A stretch of 64,000 bases of DNA from Mycolicibacterium mucogenicum DSM 44124 (GCF_005670685.2 NZ_CP062008.1:2046001-2110000), one strand, 5' to 3'. Positions 27,128 to 40,442 are shown, numbered from the stretch's first letter. The notes: generated from the sequence alone by a model not told the origin. A program made the numbers and translations.

Positions 27128-28267
27128 ATGGACGTCATCGAGGATTTGTTGGCCCGAACCCGATTCGGCGAGTCGGTGGCGCTGTGCACGGTGGTCGCTG
27201 CCAGTGGATCGACGCCTCACGGGCCGGGTACGTCGATGCTCGTGACCGGCGACGGCTGCGTCGTCGGCTCCATCAGCGGCGGTTGCGTAGAGAGCGAGGT
27301 GTACGAGCTGGCGCTGGAGGTGTTGTCCTCGGGCGAGCCGAGGCTCGTCAGCTACGGCGCCGACGACGAGTCGGTGTTCTCTGTCGGTCTGATGTGCGGC
27401 GGAACCATCGACGTCTTCGTCGAACGAGTCGGCCCGTCGAACGTCGCGGAACTCGAGTTCGCGGTAAAGGTCGCCGACCGGGGCCAGACTGCTGTTCTGG
27501 CCACGCTCGTCACCTCTACTGGGCCGGCTCCGCCGCGTAGCGGCGCCCACCTGGTGATCGCCGACCGGTCGGTGAAGGGCAGCCTCGGCGTCGGCTCGCT
27601 GGACGACGCCGTGGTGCGCGCCGCGGACTCGTTGACCAGCAGTCAGACGCTGAGCGGCCCCGACGGCGACGTCGTCTTCGCGCGCGTACTGACGCCCAAA
27701 CCGCGGATGATCGTGTTCGGCGCGACCGACTTCGTCGCCGCTGTCGCGCACGCGGCGGCATTCACCGGCTACCGCGTGACGGTGTGCGATGCGCGAGCGG
27801 TGTTCGCCACGAAAGACCGGTTCCCGATGGCCGACGACGTTGTCGTGGACTGGCCCGATCGCTACCTCAGGCAACAGGTCGATGCCGGGCTGATCGATGC
27901 CCGCACCGCGATCTGTGTTCTGACGCACGACGACCGCTTCGACGTGCCGCTACTCGAGGTGGCCCTGGCGGTGCCCGAGATCGGTTTCGTCGGCGCGATG
28001 GGCTCGCGCAGAACCCATGACGACCGGGTGGCACGGCTGCGCGAGCGGGGGATCGACGACAGTCAACTGGCCCGGCTGTCCTCTCCGATCGGACTGGATC
28101 TGGGCGGCCGAACTCCCGAGGAGATCGCGATCGCGATCATGGCGGAGATCATCAGCCGGCGTGAAGGCGGCACAGGTCTACCGCTGCGCGACCGCGACGG
28201 CGATGTTCATCAGCGGGCCGGTGTGTCCGTGTCCGCACCCGTCGCCAGATCCTCGCAGGGAACATGA
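27128..28267 (+). CDS. XdhC-family maturation factor
   Basis: A 379-residue XdhC/CoxI protein. The N-terminal XdhC domain has GSTPHGPGTSMLVTGDG and GSISGGCVESEV, and the C-terminal Rossmann domain has MIVFGATDFVAAVAH, THDDRFDVPLL and GFVGAMGSRRTHDDR. These proteins bind Moco and load it, often sulfurated, into xanthine dehydrogenase. ATG 27128 lies 2 bp after the deaminase stop. The last ~25 residues are low-complexity and overlap the 3' end of the convergent MobA-like gene by 58 bp. Confidence 0.9.
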   Translation: MDVIEDLLARTRFGESVALCTVVAASGSTPHGPGTSMLVTGDGCVVGSISGGCVESEVYELALEVLSSGEPRLVSYGADDESVFSVGLMCGGTIDVFVERVGPSNVAELEFAVKVADRGQTAVLATLVTSTGPAPPRSGAHLVIADRSVKGSLGVGSLDDAVVRAADSLTSSQTLSGPDGDVVFARVLTPKPRMIVFGATDFVAAVAHAAAFTGYRVTVCDARAVFATKDRFPMADDVVVDWPDRYLRQQVDAGLIDARTAICVLTHDDRFDVPLLEVALAVPEIGFVGAMGSRRTHDDRVARLRERGIDDSQLARLSSPIGLDLGGRTPEEIAIAIMAEIISRREGGTGLPLRDRDGDVHQRAGVSVSAPVARSSQGT

Positions 28268-28761
28268 AGCACGCCAACGCTGTTCAGGTATTCCTGTGCG
28301 CCGCGGTCGCCGCGAGCACTCGCACTGACCCGGTCCCAGTGACTGCGGCCGATCACGACGGGATGCCCGGGCGTGCCGGAGTAGGTCGCCCTGGCGAGCC
28401 GGTCGCGATCCGCCAGAGCACACAAGCGCGCGACGACGCCCGGCCCGACATCCGGCAGATCCACGAGATGAATCAGCGCGGCCTCACCATCGATCGCCGC
28501 GAGTCCCGCGCGCAGCGATGCCGCGATGCCTTCCTCCCAATCCGTCGCCACGATGGTCGTCGCCGTGTCGGGCACGAGCGCCGCGGCGCGTTCGTGTTCG
28601 GCGCCGAGAACGACGGCGACAGAGGCGCAGCCACCCGAGAACAACACGTCGACGGCGCGTTCAATTGCCCCGGGCACCAAGGCTTTCGGCATGCCGAACC
28701 GGCGGCCCGCGCCCGCGGCCAACAACAGCCCGGCGACTCGGGGTTGATCAGGCGGCCTCAC
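28210..28761 (-). CDS. MobA/MocA-like nucleotidyltransferase
   Basis: A ~183-residue NTP-transferase with the N-terminal loop LLLAAGAGRRFGMPKALVPG and the metal-binding LVDLPDVGPGVV. In an XDH cluster it would cytidylylate or guanylylate molybdopterin to make the dinucleotide cofactor (inference). It is the only minus-strand gene in this arm, so it uses its own promoter. GTG 28761 is preferred because it leaves 65 bp before the divergent deaminase; GTG 28809 is in frame and adds 16 residues but leaves only 17 bp. Confidence 0.78.
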   Translation of the reverse strand: MRPPDQPRVAGLLLAAGAGRRFGMPKALVPGAIERAVDVLFSGGCASVAVVLGAEHERAAALVPDTATTIVATDWEEGIAASLRAGLAAIDGEAALIHLVDLPDVGPGVVARLCALADRDRLARATYSGTPGHPVVIGRSHWDRVSASARGDRGAQEYLNSVGVLHVPCEDLATGADTDTPAR

Positions 28762-28826
28762 CGTGCGGACGATACCGGCCCAGGCGTAACCATCCGCTCC
28801 GAAAACCACCGATGAGGAGTATTCAC

Positions 28827-29405
28827 ATGGAGCTCGTCCCGAGACTGCTCGACGTGATCGAGTCCGACATCCTTCCGTTGACCGCGCAGGGCGTTGCCGC
28901 GGGCAACAAGGTCTTCGGGGCTGCGCTGCTGCGCAAATCGGATCTGTCGTTGGTGCTGGCGGGGACCAACGCGGAAACGCGTAATCCGCTTTTTCACGGC
29001 GAGATCAGCACGCTCAACCAGTTCTACGAGATCGCAGACCGCCCGGCGACGCGTGACCTGCTGTTCCTGAGCACGCACGAGCCCTGCACCCTGTGCATGT
29101 CGGCGATCACCTGGGCCGGTTTCGACAACTACTACTACCTGTTCAGCCACGAGGATTCGCGCGACAGCTTCGCGATTCCGCATGATCTGCGAATCCTGAA
29201 AGAGCTGTTCGGTCTGGATCCGGGCGGCTATCGACGAACCAACGCGTTCTGGACCGCTCACGGGATTCGCGATCTTGCCGATGAAGAGCCGGAACCGCGC
29301 CGCGGCGACCTGCACGATCGCATCGCGCGGATTGCACGGCGGTATCAAGAACTCTCGGAGCAGTATCAGGAGTCGAAGCCGGGCAGCGGCATTCCACTGA
29401 GTTGA
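28827..29405 (+). CDS. second CDA-fold nucleoside deaminase
   Basis: A 192-residue deaminase with HGE (His57, Glu59) and EPCTLC (Cys87, Cys90), the same zinc-site spacing as the upstream guanine deaminase, though the rest is unlike it ([39 protein letters not shown]). A role in purine or pyrimidine base deamination fits the island; the substrate is unknown. ATG 28827 has GAGGAG 7 nt upstream, better than ATG 28812. It closes the island, 20 bp before mshC. Confidence 0.8.
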   Translation: MELVPRLLDVIESDILPLTAQGVAAGNKVFGAALLRKSDLSLVLAGTNAETRNPLFHGEISTLNQFYEIADRPATRDLLFLSTHEPCTLCMSAITWAGFDNYYYLFSHEDSRDSFAIPHDLRILKELFGLDPGGYRRTNAFWTAHGIRDLADEEPEPRRGDLHDRIARIARRYQELSEQYQESKPGSGIPLS

Positions 29406-29425
29406 CGACGGCTAAAGTCGACGTC

Positions 29426-30664
29426 ATGCGATCGTGGCTGGCGCCCAGTGTCCCGAACCTGCCGGGCCGCGGCCCCGAACTCCGGCTCTATGACACCGCC
29501 GACCGTCAGGTCCGGCCGGTCTCGGCCGGTCCGAAGGCCACCATGTACGTCTGTGGCATCACGCCGTACGACGCCACGCACCTCGGCCACGCCGCCACCT
29601 ACCTGACCTTCGACCTGGTGCACCGGTACTGGCTCGACGCCGGCCACGACGTCCAGTTCGTGGAGAACGTCACCGACGTCGACGATCCGCTGTTCGAGCG
29701 GGCCGCGCGTGACGGCATCGACTGGCGCGCCCTCGGCGACCGTGAGACCGAGCTCTTCCGCCAGGACATGACGGCGCTGCGGGTGCTGCCGCCGCACGAC
29801 TACGTCGGCGCTGTCGAGTCGATCGCCGAGGTCGTCGAGCTCGTCGAGAAGCTGCTGGCCTCGGGCGCGGCGTACGTGATCGACGACTCCGAATACCCCG
29901 ACGTCTACTTCCGGGCCGACGCCACCGCCCAGTTCGGCTACGAGTCCGGTTACGACCGCGACACCATGCTGACGTTGTTCGGCGAGCGCGGCGGCGATCC
30001 CGACCGTGCCGGCAAGGCCAGTCCGTTGGACGCCCTGCTGTGGCGGGTGCAGCGGCCGGGCGAGCCGAGCTGGCCGTCGCCGTTCGGCGCGGGCCGCCCG
30101 GGCTGGCACATCGAGTGCGCCGCCATCGCGCTGAACCGCATCGGCCCCGGTCTCGACATCCAGGGCGGCGGCAGCGACCTCACTTTCCCGCACCATGAGT
30201 TCTCGGCCGCACACGCCGAATCGGTAACGGGGGAGCGGCGTTTCGCCCGCCACTACGTGCACGGCGGGATGATCGGCTGGGACGGCCACAAGATGAGCAA
30301 GAGCCGCGGCAACCTGGTGCTGGTGTCGCAGCTGCGGGCCGACGGTGTCGACCCGGGCGCCATTCGACTGGGTCTGATGGCCGGGCACTACCGCGCCGAC
30401 CGCTTCTGGAGCCCCGAGGTTCTCAGCACCGCCCAGGTGCGGTTGCAGCGCTGGCGCGCGGCCACCGCGCTGCCCGCCGGACCCGATGCCACCGATCTCC
30501 TCGCCCGGGTCCGCCGGTACCTGGCCGACGATCTCGACACCCCGAAAGTCCTTGCCGCCCTTGATGGCTGGTCGACCGACGCGCTCGAGTACGGGGGTCA
30601 CGACCCCGCGTCGCCGCGGTTGGTGGCCTCGGCCGTCGACGCGCTGCTCGGGGTGACCCTCTAG
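29426..30664 (+). CDS. mshC: cysteine:GlcN-Ins ligase, mycothiol biosynthesis
   Basis: A 412-residue paralogue of cysteinyl-tRNA synthetase that joins Cys to 1-D-myo-inosityl-2-amino-2-deoxy-glucopyranoside with ATP. Visible motifs are [20 protein letters not shown] (zinc Cys and HIGH-like TxLGHA), GWHIECAA and HHEFS (further zinc ligands), and HKMSKSRGN. It lacks the anticodon-binding tail of CysS. Start ATG 29426. In M. tuberculosis its neighbour is cysQ; here the purine island lies between them. An SDR gene follows. Confidence 0.96.
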   Translation: MRSWLAPSVPNLPGRGPELRLYDTADRQVRPVSAGPKATMYVCGITPYDATHLGHAATYLTFDLVHRYWLDAGHDVQFVENVTDVDDPLFERAARDGIDWRALGDRETELFRQDMTALRVLPPHDYVGAVESIAEVVELVEKLLASGAAYVIDDSEYPDVYFRADATAQFGYESGYDRDTMLTLFGERGGDPDRAGKASPLDALLWRVQRPGEPSWPSPFGAGRPGWHIECAAIALNRIGPGLDIQGGGSDLTFPHHEFSAAHAESVTGERRFARHYVHGGMIGWDGHKMSKSRGNLVLVSQLRADGVDPGAIRLGLMAGHYRADRFWSPEVLSTAQVRLQRWRAATALPAGPDATDLLARVRRYLADDLDTPKVLAALDGWSTDALEYGGHDPASPRLVASAVDALLGVTL

Positions 30665-30695
30665 TCACTTCGGCGTGAGAGTACTTTTTGCCACC

Positions 30696-31571
30696 ATGGG
30701 TTCTGTGTACGGAAAAGTCGTCTTCATCACCGGTGGTGCTGCGGGGGTCGGGGCCGAAGTGGCCCGCCGGTTGCACCGCAAGGGCGCCAAGCTGGTGCTG
30801 ACCGACGTCGACGCGGCGGCGCTGGACGCCACCGCCGCGACGCTCGGTGACGACGTCCTGACCGTGGTCGCCGACGTCCGCGACCTGTCGTCGATGCAGG
30901 CCGCCGCAGATGCGGCCGTCGAACGCTTCGGCGGTATCGACGTGGTGATGGCGAACGCCGGTATCGCGACCTACGGTTCGGTGCTGCAGGTCGATCCCGA
31001 GGCCTTCAAGCGGCTGCTCGACATCAACGTCCTCGGGGTGTTCCATACCGTGCGCGCCACGCTGCCGTCGGTCATCGACCGCCGCGGCTACGTCCTGATC
31101 GTGTCGTCGCTGGCCGCGTACACCGCGGCACCGGGCCTGGCGCCCTACAACGCTTCCAAGGCCGCCGTCGAGCACTTCGCCAACGCGCTGCGCCTGGAGG
31201 TCGGCTACCGCGGTGTCGACGTCGGCTCGGCGCACATGTCCTGGATCGACACCGCCATGGTCCGCGACACCAAGTCCGACCTGTCGACGTTCGCCGAGAT
31301 GCTGACGAAGCTGCCGTGGCCCATCAGCAAGACCACGTCGGTCGACAAGTGCGGCGAGGCCTTCGTCGCCGGTATCGAGGGACGCAAGACGCGCGTGAAC
31401 TGCCCCGGCTGGGTCGGCGCGCTGCGCTGGCTGCGGCCGCTGCTGGCGACGCGCATCGGTGAGGTGCCGGTGGCCAAGTTCGTGCCGGATCTGCTGCCCC
31501 GCATGGACGCCGAGGTGGTCGCCCTGGGCCGCTCGTCCAGCGCGCACACCGAGCAGCTCGACAAGGGATGA
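30696..31571 (+). CDS. SDR-family oxidoreductase (Rv2129c position)
   Basis: A 291-residue classical SDR. TGGAAGVGAEVARRL binds the nucleotide, NAG(I) lies in VVMANAGIATYG, and the active site is complete: Ser in LIVSSLAAYTA and YNASK. The adenine-ribose Asp in LTDVDAAAL suggests NAD(H) preference. The C-terminal part (GWVGALRWLRPLLATRIGE...) resembles the mycobacterial group that includes Rv2129c. ATG 30696 is preferred to GTG 30675. Its stop overlaps the DUF1254 start (ATGA). Confidence 0.9.
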   Translation: MGSVYGKVVFITGGAAGVGAEVARRLHRKGAKLVLTDVDAAALDATAATLGDDVLTVVADVRDLSSMQAAADAAVERFGGIDVVMANAGIATYGSVLQVDPEAFKRLLDINVLGVFHTVRATLPSVIDRRGYVLIVSSLAAYTAAPGLAPYNASKAAVEHFANALRLEVGYRGVDVGSAHMSWIDTAMVRDTKSDLSTFAEMLTKLPWPISKTTSVDKCGEAFVAGIEGRKTRVNCPGWVGALRWLRPLLATRIGEVPVAKFVPDLLPRMDAEVVALGRSSSAHTEQLDKG

Positions 31572-32995
31572 CGGTGCGGGTCGGTCTGGCGCGGTTGGGT
31601 CTCGTCGCACTGCTGCTGGCGGCGACCGGGTGTTCCGGCCACGATTCGTCGAGCCCCTCCACCCCGCAGCCACCCACTCCGGAGCAGGTGCGGGCCATCG
31701 CGAAATCCGCGTACACGTACGGGTTTCCGATGGTCGACAACTACCGGGTCCAGTACTCGTACTTCGCCGACAAGGCCGGTCCCGAATACAAGGGCGCCTG
31801 GAATCAGATCCACAACGTCGCACGCGTCTTCACCCCCGAGGACAAAGCGATCCAGACGCCAAACTCGGACACCCCGTACTCGTTCCTGGGTGCCGATCTG
31901 CGGGCCGAGCCCCTGGTACTCAGCGTGCCGGAGGTCGAGCCGGGCCGTTACTACTCGCTGCAGTTCGTCGACGGCTACACCTACAACATCGCGTACGTCG
32001 GCAGCCGCGCGACCGGCAATGGCGCGGGCAATTACCTTCTGGCGGGGCCGAATTGGCACGGCGCGACACCGCCGGGCATCGAACGGGTCATCCGCAGCTC
32101 GACCGACCTGGCCTTCGTCCTGTACCGCACCCAGCTGTTCGGACCGACGGACATCGAGAACGTCAAGAAGATTCAGGCCGGTTATCAGGTGACGCCGCTG
32201 TCGGCGTTCCTGAAGCAGCCGCCTGCACCGCCGGCGCCGCCCGTCGACTTCGTCGCCCCGCTGTCGGCGCAGGACGAGCGCACCTCACCGAAGTTCTTCG
32301 AAATCCTCAACTTCGCAATGAAGTTCGCGCCGGCGCAGCCCGCAGAGGAGGTCATGCGCCAGCGCTTCGCGGCCATCGGGATCGGTCCCGACGGCTCGTT
32401 CCGCGCGGACCAGCTGACGCCCGAGAACCGCAAGGCCGTGACGGACGGAATGGCGGATGCCTGGGCGGCCTTCGAGACCTTCAAGAAGGACAAGTTCGAC
32501 ACCGGCGAGGTGACGTCGGCCCAATTGTTCGGCACCGCAACTGATCTCAGGGGAAACTACCTGTACCGCATGGCCGGCGCGGTGCTCGGCATCTACGGCA
32601 ACACGGCGGCCGAGGCGATCTACCCGGGCGCGTCGAACGACAGCACCGGAGCGCCGCTGACCGGCGCCAACAACTACACGCTGCGGTTCGCCCCGGGGCA
32701 GCTGCCGCCGGTCAACGCCTTCTGGTCGGTGACCATGTACGAGATGCCGCAGAGCCTGTTGGTGGCCAACCCCATCAACCGCTACCTGATCAACTCGGCG
32801 ATGCTGCCCGCCCTGATCAAAGACCCCGACGGCGGCATCACGCTGAACGTGCAGAACAAGTCGCCCGGACCGGCCCGCGAAGCCAACTGGCTGCCCGCCC
32901 CGACCGGCCCGTTCGTCATCGCCATGCGGCTGTACTGGCCCAAACCCGAAGCGCTCGACGGCACTTGGAAGGCCCCCAAGCCCGTCCGCGCCTAG
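31568..32995 (+). CDS. DUF1254/DUF1214 lipoprotein
   Basis: A 475-residue lipoprotein. A short signal (GLVALLLAATGCSG) ends in a lipobox with Cys at about residue 22. DUF1254 (AIAKSAYTYGFPMVDNYRVQYSYF...IQTPNSDTPYSFLGADLRAEPLVLSVP) is followed by DUF1214 near the C-terminus (FWSVTMYEMPQSLLVANPINRYLIN...). Proteins of this kind are common in mycobacteria and have no proven reaction. It is coupled to the SDR by a 4-bp overlap, suggesting a shared process. Confidence 0.9.
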   Translation: MTVRVGLARLGLVALLLAATGCSGHDSSSPSTPQPPTPEQVRAIAKSAYTYGFPMVDNYRVQYSYFADKAGPEYKGAWNQIHNVARVFTPEDKAIQTPNSDTPYSFLGADLRAEPLVLSVPEVEPGRYYSLQFVDGYTYNIAYVGSRATGNGAGNYLLAGPNWHGATPPGIERVIRSSTDLAFVLYRTQLFGPTDIENVKKIQAGYQVTPLSAFLKQPPAPPAPPVDFVAPLSAQDERTSPKFFEILNFAMKFAPAQPAEEVMRQRFAAIGIGPDGSFRADQLTPENRKAVTDGMADAWAAFETFKKDKFDTGEVTSAQLFGTATDLRGNYLYRMAGAVLGIYGNTAAEAIYPGASNDSTGAPLTGANNYTLRFAPGQLPPVNAFWSVTMYEMPQSLLVANPINRYLINSAMLPALIKDPDGGITLNVQNKSPGPAREANWLPAPTGPFVIAMRLYWPKPEALDGTWKAPKPVRA

Positions 32996-33030
32996 TCATT
33001 CCCGCGAGCCGGCCTAAGGGACACCTCCCG

Positions 33031-33088
33031 CGAGCGGCCGTGTTTGTACGCGACACACCGGTGTTCGCGTACAAAACGGGGCCGCTCG
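33031..33088. repeat. 58-bp near-perfect palindrome in a convergent intergenic region
   Basis: Arms CGAGCGGCC (33031-33039) and GGCCGCTCG (33080-33088) enclose TTTGTACGCGA (33043-33053) and TCGCGTACAAA (33065-33075), with the palindrome ACACCGGTGT (33055-33064) in the centre. It may be a dispersed mycobacterial intergenic repeat and can serve as a terminator for the DUF1254 gene. Confidence 0.65.
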
Positions 33089-33125
33089 GCGACGTCGAGG
33101 GTGCGAGTTCGGCACCGGGCCAGCG

Positions 33126-33146
33126 GCGTGTCGGGCGCAGACACGC
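33126..33146. terminator. hairpin downstream of the PAC2 gene
   Basis: GCGTGTC-GGGCGCA-GACACGC forms a 7-bp stem with a 7-nt loop, 19 bp after the PAC2 stop on the minus strand. There is no T-tract, so termination is only probable. Confidence 0.4.
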
Positions 33147-33164
33147 ACGCTCGCGGTTACCGGG

Positions 33165-34043
33165 CTAACGCCCTCTGCGCTTCAGGTACCGCTCGAACTC
33201 CGCGGCCAGCGCGTCGCCGTCGATCTTGCCGAGCGCCTCGTTCATGTCGACCTCGGCGTCGCCGCGTTCCTCGAGGGACTGCACGTACTCGGCGATCTCC
33301 TCGTCGTCGGCCGTCATCTCGGTGACCGACTGCTCCCACTCCTCGGCCTGCGCCGGCAGGTCGCCGAGGGGCACCTCGACGTCCAAGGCGTCCTCGACCC
33401 GACGCAACAGGGCGACGGTGGCCTTGGGACACGGCGGCTGCGACACGTAGTGCGGTACCGCCGCCCAGAACGTGACGGCCGGGATACCGGCCTGCACACA
33501 GGCGTCCTGGAAGACCCCGGCGATGCCGGTCGGTCCCTCGTAGCGGGTCTCTTCGAGCCCGAAGAACTTGGCCGAATCAGCCGAGTACGCCGCGCCGGAC
33601 ACCGGCACCGGGCGGGTGTGCGGGGTGTCGGCGAGCAGCGCACCGAGGATGACGACGGTCTGCACGTTCAGCTTGTCCAGGATCGCCAGCAGCTCGGCAC
33701 AGAAGGTGCGCCAGCGCATGTTCGGTTCGACGCCGTGCATCAGCACCACATCACGATCCGAACCCGGCGGGCGGCAGTGGGAGATGCTCATCGACGGCCA
33801 CACCAGCTCGCGTGTGACGCCGTCGACCTGGCGGATCACGGGGCGATTCACCTGGTAGTCGTAGTAGCTCTCATCGTCGATGTCGACGATGGTCCGCGCC
33901 TCCCACATGGCATCGAGGTGCTCGAGGGCGTCACTGGCGGCGTCTCCGGCGTCGTTCCACCCCTCGAACGCCGCGACGACGACGGCGTCGTGCAGTTCGG
34001 GCAGGTCAAGTCCCTGTGGCAAGGGCCGGTCGGACGGGCTCAC
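33165..34043 (-). CDS. PAC2 family protein (Rv2125-type)
   Basis: A 292-residue protein of the PAC2 (proteasome assembly chaperone 2-like) family. The fold signature is visible as VVVAAFEGWNDAGDAASDALEHL, DVVLMHGVEPNMRWRTFCAELL, VVILGALLADTPHTRPVPVSG and AVPHYVSQPPCPKATVALLRRVEDAL, with an acidic C-terminal region. Archaeal and eukaryotic relatives help build proteasomes, but the actinobacterial function is not established; mpa lies 27 kb away in this window. GTG 34043 (MSPSDRPLPQGLDLPEL) is taken as the start. Confidence 0.88.
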   Translation of the reverse strand: MSPSDRPLPQGLDLPELHDAVVVAAFEGWNDAGDAASDALEHLDAMWEARTIVDIDDESYYDYQVNRPVIRQVDGVTRELVWPSMSISHCRPPGSDRDVVLMHGVEPNMRWRTFCAELLAILDKLNVQTVVILGALLADTPHTRPVPVSGAAYSADSAKFFGLEETRYEGPTGIAGVFQDACVQAGIPAVTFWAAVPHYVSQPPCPKATVALLRRVEDALDVEVPLGDLPAQAEEWEQSVTEMTADDEEIAEYVQSLEERGDAEVDMNEALGKIDGDALAAEFERYLKRRGR

Positions 34044-34302
34044 AACGCCAGCGTAAGCCCTTATCGGCACCCGCGAGTGCTACCCCCGGGCGGGTCGGGC
34101 CGGCAAACCGGTTTGGCGGCTCCACCTACCATGGTGATGTGACTGCACTGGACAAACGACTGTCCAAAGTGGGCGTCCGAACGTCTGTCAGCTGACGACG
34201 TAGACTCTTTGGCGTCGAGAGGCGTTGCAACGGATCCGGGTTTTCCGGTGTCCGCCACGCTCGGCAGAGTTAAGGACGCCTTCCGCAATGGAAGGAACGC
34301 AT

Positions 34303-38052
<3,750 letters not shown>

Positions 38053-38057
38053 GGTAG

Positions 38058-38723
38058 ATGTTCAAAGCTGTCCTGTTCGACATGGACGGCACGCTCGTCG
38101 ACTCCGAAAAGCTGTGGGACGTCGCGATGCACGCCTTTTACGCCGAAAAGGGCGGGGTGCTGACCGACGCCGTGCGGGAGACGACGGTCGGCGGCTCGGC
38201 CGAGAACGTCATGCGGATCGTCTACGACGACCTCGGCCTGGACCCGACGCCGGAGTCCATGGCCGAGTCCGCGGACTGGTTGCACGACTACACCGGTGAG
38301 CTGTTCGAGCAGGGGCTGCCCTGGCGGCCGGGTGCGCAGGAGTTGCTGGAGACGTTGGCCGCCAGCGACATTCCGCTTGCGCTGGTGACCAACACTCGGC
38401 GGACACTGACCGAGCAGGCGCTGAAAACCATTGGTAGCCACTACTTCACGGTCACGGTCTGCGGCGACGAGGTGCCCGACGGTAAGCCGCACCCGGCGCC
38501 GTACCTGCGGGCCGCCGAACTGCTGGGGGTTGCGGCGGAGGACTGCCTGGCCATCGAGGATTCGGTGACCGGTGCGACGTCCGCCGATGCCGCGGGCTGC
38601 GTCGTGCTCGTCGTGCCCAACGATGTCGAGGTGCCCGACGGACCACGCCGCCGGCACATCGAGTCGCTGGCCGGCCTCGGGGTCTCCGACCTCCGCGACA
38701 TCTACACCGAAATGTGTTCGTAG
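38058..38723 (+). CDS. HAD-family phosphatase, beta-phosphoglucomutase-like
   Basis: A 221-residue HAD subfamily IA hydrolase. Motif I is FDMDGTLVDSE (nucleophile and acid/base Asp), motif II is ALVTNTRRTL, motif III Lys is in PDGKPHPAPYL, and motif IV is IEDSVTGATSADAAG. An alpha-helical cap inserted after motif I suits small phosphosugars or nucleotides. It starts 5 bp after metH with GAGG upstream, so it is cotranscribed with metH. The substrate is unknown. Confidence 0.9.
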   Translation: MFKAVLFDMDGTLVDSEKLWDVAMHAFYAEKGGVLTDAVRETTVGGSAENVMRIVYDDLGLDPTPESMAESADWLHDYTGELFEQGLPWRPGAQELLETLAASDIPLALVTNTRRTLTEQALKTIGSHYFTVTVCGDEVPDGKPHPAPYLRAAELLGVAAEDCLAIEDSVTGATSADAAGCVVLVVPNDVEVPDGPRRRHIESLAGLGVSDLRDIYTEMCS

Positions 38724-38801
38724 CCGCTGGTTCTGGTCCTGCGGCGCGGCCTGCTGTGCGATTGTTGACGCACCCCACGCAGCGTTGCGAAAGGACGTCC
38801 G

Positions 38802-40256
38802 ATGTCCCATGGCCCGATCGGTGACGACACAACAGCGATCTTCGATGGCGAGGAGTTCGACTCCGGTCGCAGTGCGGTGCGCATAGCGTCGGTAGCCGCG
38901 CTCGGTGGTCTGCTGTTCGGCTATGACAGCGCCGTCATCAACGGTGCGGTGAAGTCGATCCAGTTGCACTTTGCGATCGACGACCAGTCTCTGGGGATCG
39001 CGGTGGCCTCGGCGCTGCTCGGTGCGGCCGTCGGCGCCATGACGGCCGGCCGGCTCGCCGACCGGATCGGCCGGCTCTCGGTGATGAAGCTGGCCGCGCT
39101 GCTGTTTCTGATCAGCGCGATCGGGGCCGGGCTGGCGTGGAACATCTGGGTGCTGGTTGCGTTCCGGGTCGTCGGGGGTCTCGGCGTCGGTATCGCGTCG
39201 GTGATCGCGCCGGCCTACATCGCTGAAACCTCCCCGGCGAGCATCCGTGGCCGGCTCGGGTCCCTACAGCAGCTGGCCATCGTCAGTGGCATCTTCCTGT
39301 CGTTGGCTGTGGATGCGCTGCTGGCGCATCTGGCCGGTGGCGCGAGCAACATGCTGTGGCTGGGCCAGGAGGCCTGGCGCTGGATGTTCATCCTGATGGC
39401 CATCCCCGCCGCCGTGTACGGACTGCTGGCCTTCACCATTCCCGAGTCCCCGCGTTATCTGGTTGCCACACATCGCATTCCGGAAGCGCGCAAGGTGCTC
39501 ACCACGTTGCGGGGGGAGAAGAACCTCGAGATCACCATCGGTCGCATCCAGCAGACGCTCGAATCCGAAGAGAAGCCCACGTGGCGCGACATGTGCAAGC
39601 CCGGCGGCGGACCGCTGAGCCTCTACGGCATCGTCTGGGTAGGTCTGGCGCTGTCGGTGTTCCAGCAGTTCGTCGGGATCAACGTGATCTTCTACTACTC
39701 GAACGTGCTGTGGGAGGCCGTCGGATTCGACGAGAGCTCGTCGTTCCTGATCACCGTCATCACGTCGGTGGTGAACATCCTGACGACGGTCATCGCGATC
39801 ATGCTGATCGACAAGATCGGCCGCAAACCGCTCTTGCTCATCGGCTCCGCCGGCATGACGCTGACGCTGGCCACCATGGCGGTCATCTTCGGCACCGCCC
39901 CACAGGTGAACGGGGTGCCGCAGCTCAGTGGCGTCGAGGGGCCCGTCGCCCTCGTCGCCGCCAACCTGTTCGTGGTCGCGTTCGGCATGTCCTGGGGACC
40001 GGTGGTGTGGGTGCTGCTGGGGGAGATGTTCCCCAACCGCATCCGGGCCGCGGCGCTGGGTCTCGCTGCGGCCGGCCAGTGGGTCGCCAACTGGGCGATC
40101 ACCGTCACCTTCCCCGAACTGCGCAGCATGCTCGGCGTCGCGTACGGCTTCTACGCGCTGTGCGCGTTCCTGTCGCTGGTGTTCGTCGCCAAGTGGGTTC
40201 GCGAGACCAAAGGTGTTGCGCTGGAAGATATGCACGCCGAGTTGCTGGCGAAGTGA
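38802..40256 (+). CDS. sugar porter family MFS transporter
   Basis: A 484-residue, 12-helix MFS sugar/H+ symporter. Signatures are GGLLFGYDSAVINGA, RLADRIGR, RVVGGLGVGIASVIAPAYIAE, PESPRYLV, QQFVGINVIFYYSNVLWE, DKIGRKPLL and WGPVVWVLLGEMFPNRIRA, matching GlcP/XylE/AraE-type porters. Uptake of glucose, xylose, arabinose or inositol is likely; the sequence does not decide. It stands alone, 78 bp after the HAD gene. Confidence 0.92.
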   Translation: MSHGPIGDDTTAIFDGEEFDSGRSAVRIASVAALGGLLFGYDSAVINGAVKSIQLHFAIDDQSLGIAVASALLGAAVGAMTAGRLADRIGRLSVMKLAALLFLISAIGAGLAWNIWVLVAFRVVGGLGVGIASVIAPAYIAETSPASIRGRLGSLQQLAIVSGIFLSLAVDALLAHLAGGASNMLWLGQEAWRWMFILMAIPAAVYGLLAFTIPESPRYLVATHRIPEARKVLTTLRGEKNLEITIGRIQQTLESEEKPTWRDMCKPGGGPLSLYGIVWVGLALSVFQQFVGINVIFYYSNVLWEAVGFDESSSFLITVITSVVNILTTVIAIMLIDKIGRKPLLLIGSAGMTLTLATMAVIFGTAPQVNGVPQLSGVEGPVALVAANLFVVAFGMSWGPVVWVLLGEMFPNRIRAAALGLAAAGQWVANWAITVTFPELRSMLGVAYGFYALCAFLSLVFVAKWVRETKGVALEDMHAELLAK

Positions 40257-40442
40257 GGTCGTTGGGTGTGCCGGGTAGCTGATGTGGCTGACTCGGCTAA
40301 TCTGACGGGCTGAATCCGGCCTCGAACCCCGTGAATCTCCACCAGATGGCTGATGCCCACGGTATTGACGTTCGAGATAATTACCGGCGGTGAGCGTTGG
40401 TGCTGCCGTGGTTCTGACGCTCCTTCGTGGAAGGGGTGCGCC

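Noticed and set aside
34144..34302. Cobalamin riboswitch upstream of metH
   Set aside because: No B12-box-like sequence or stable multi-stem structure was seen in the short leader. The B12 riboswitch in mycobacteria is known for metE rather than metH.
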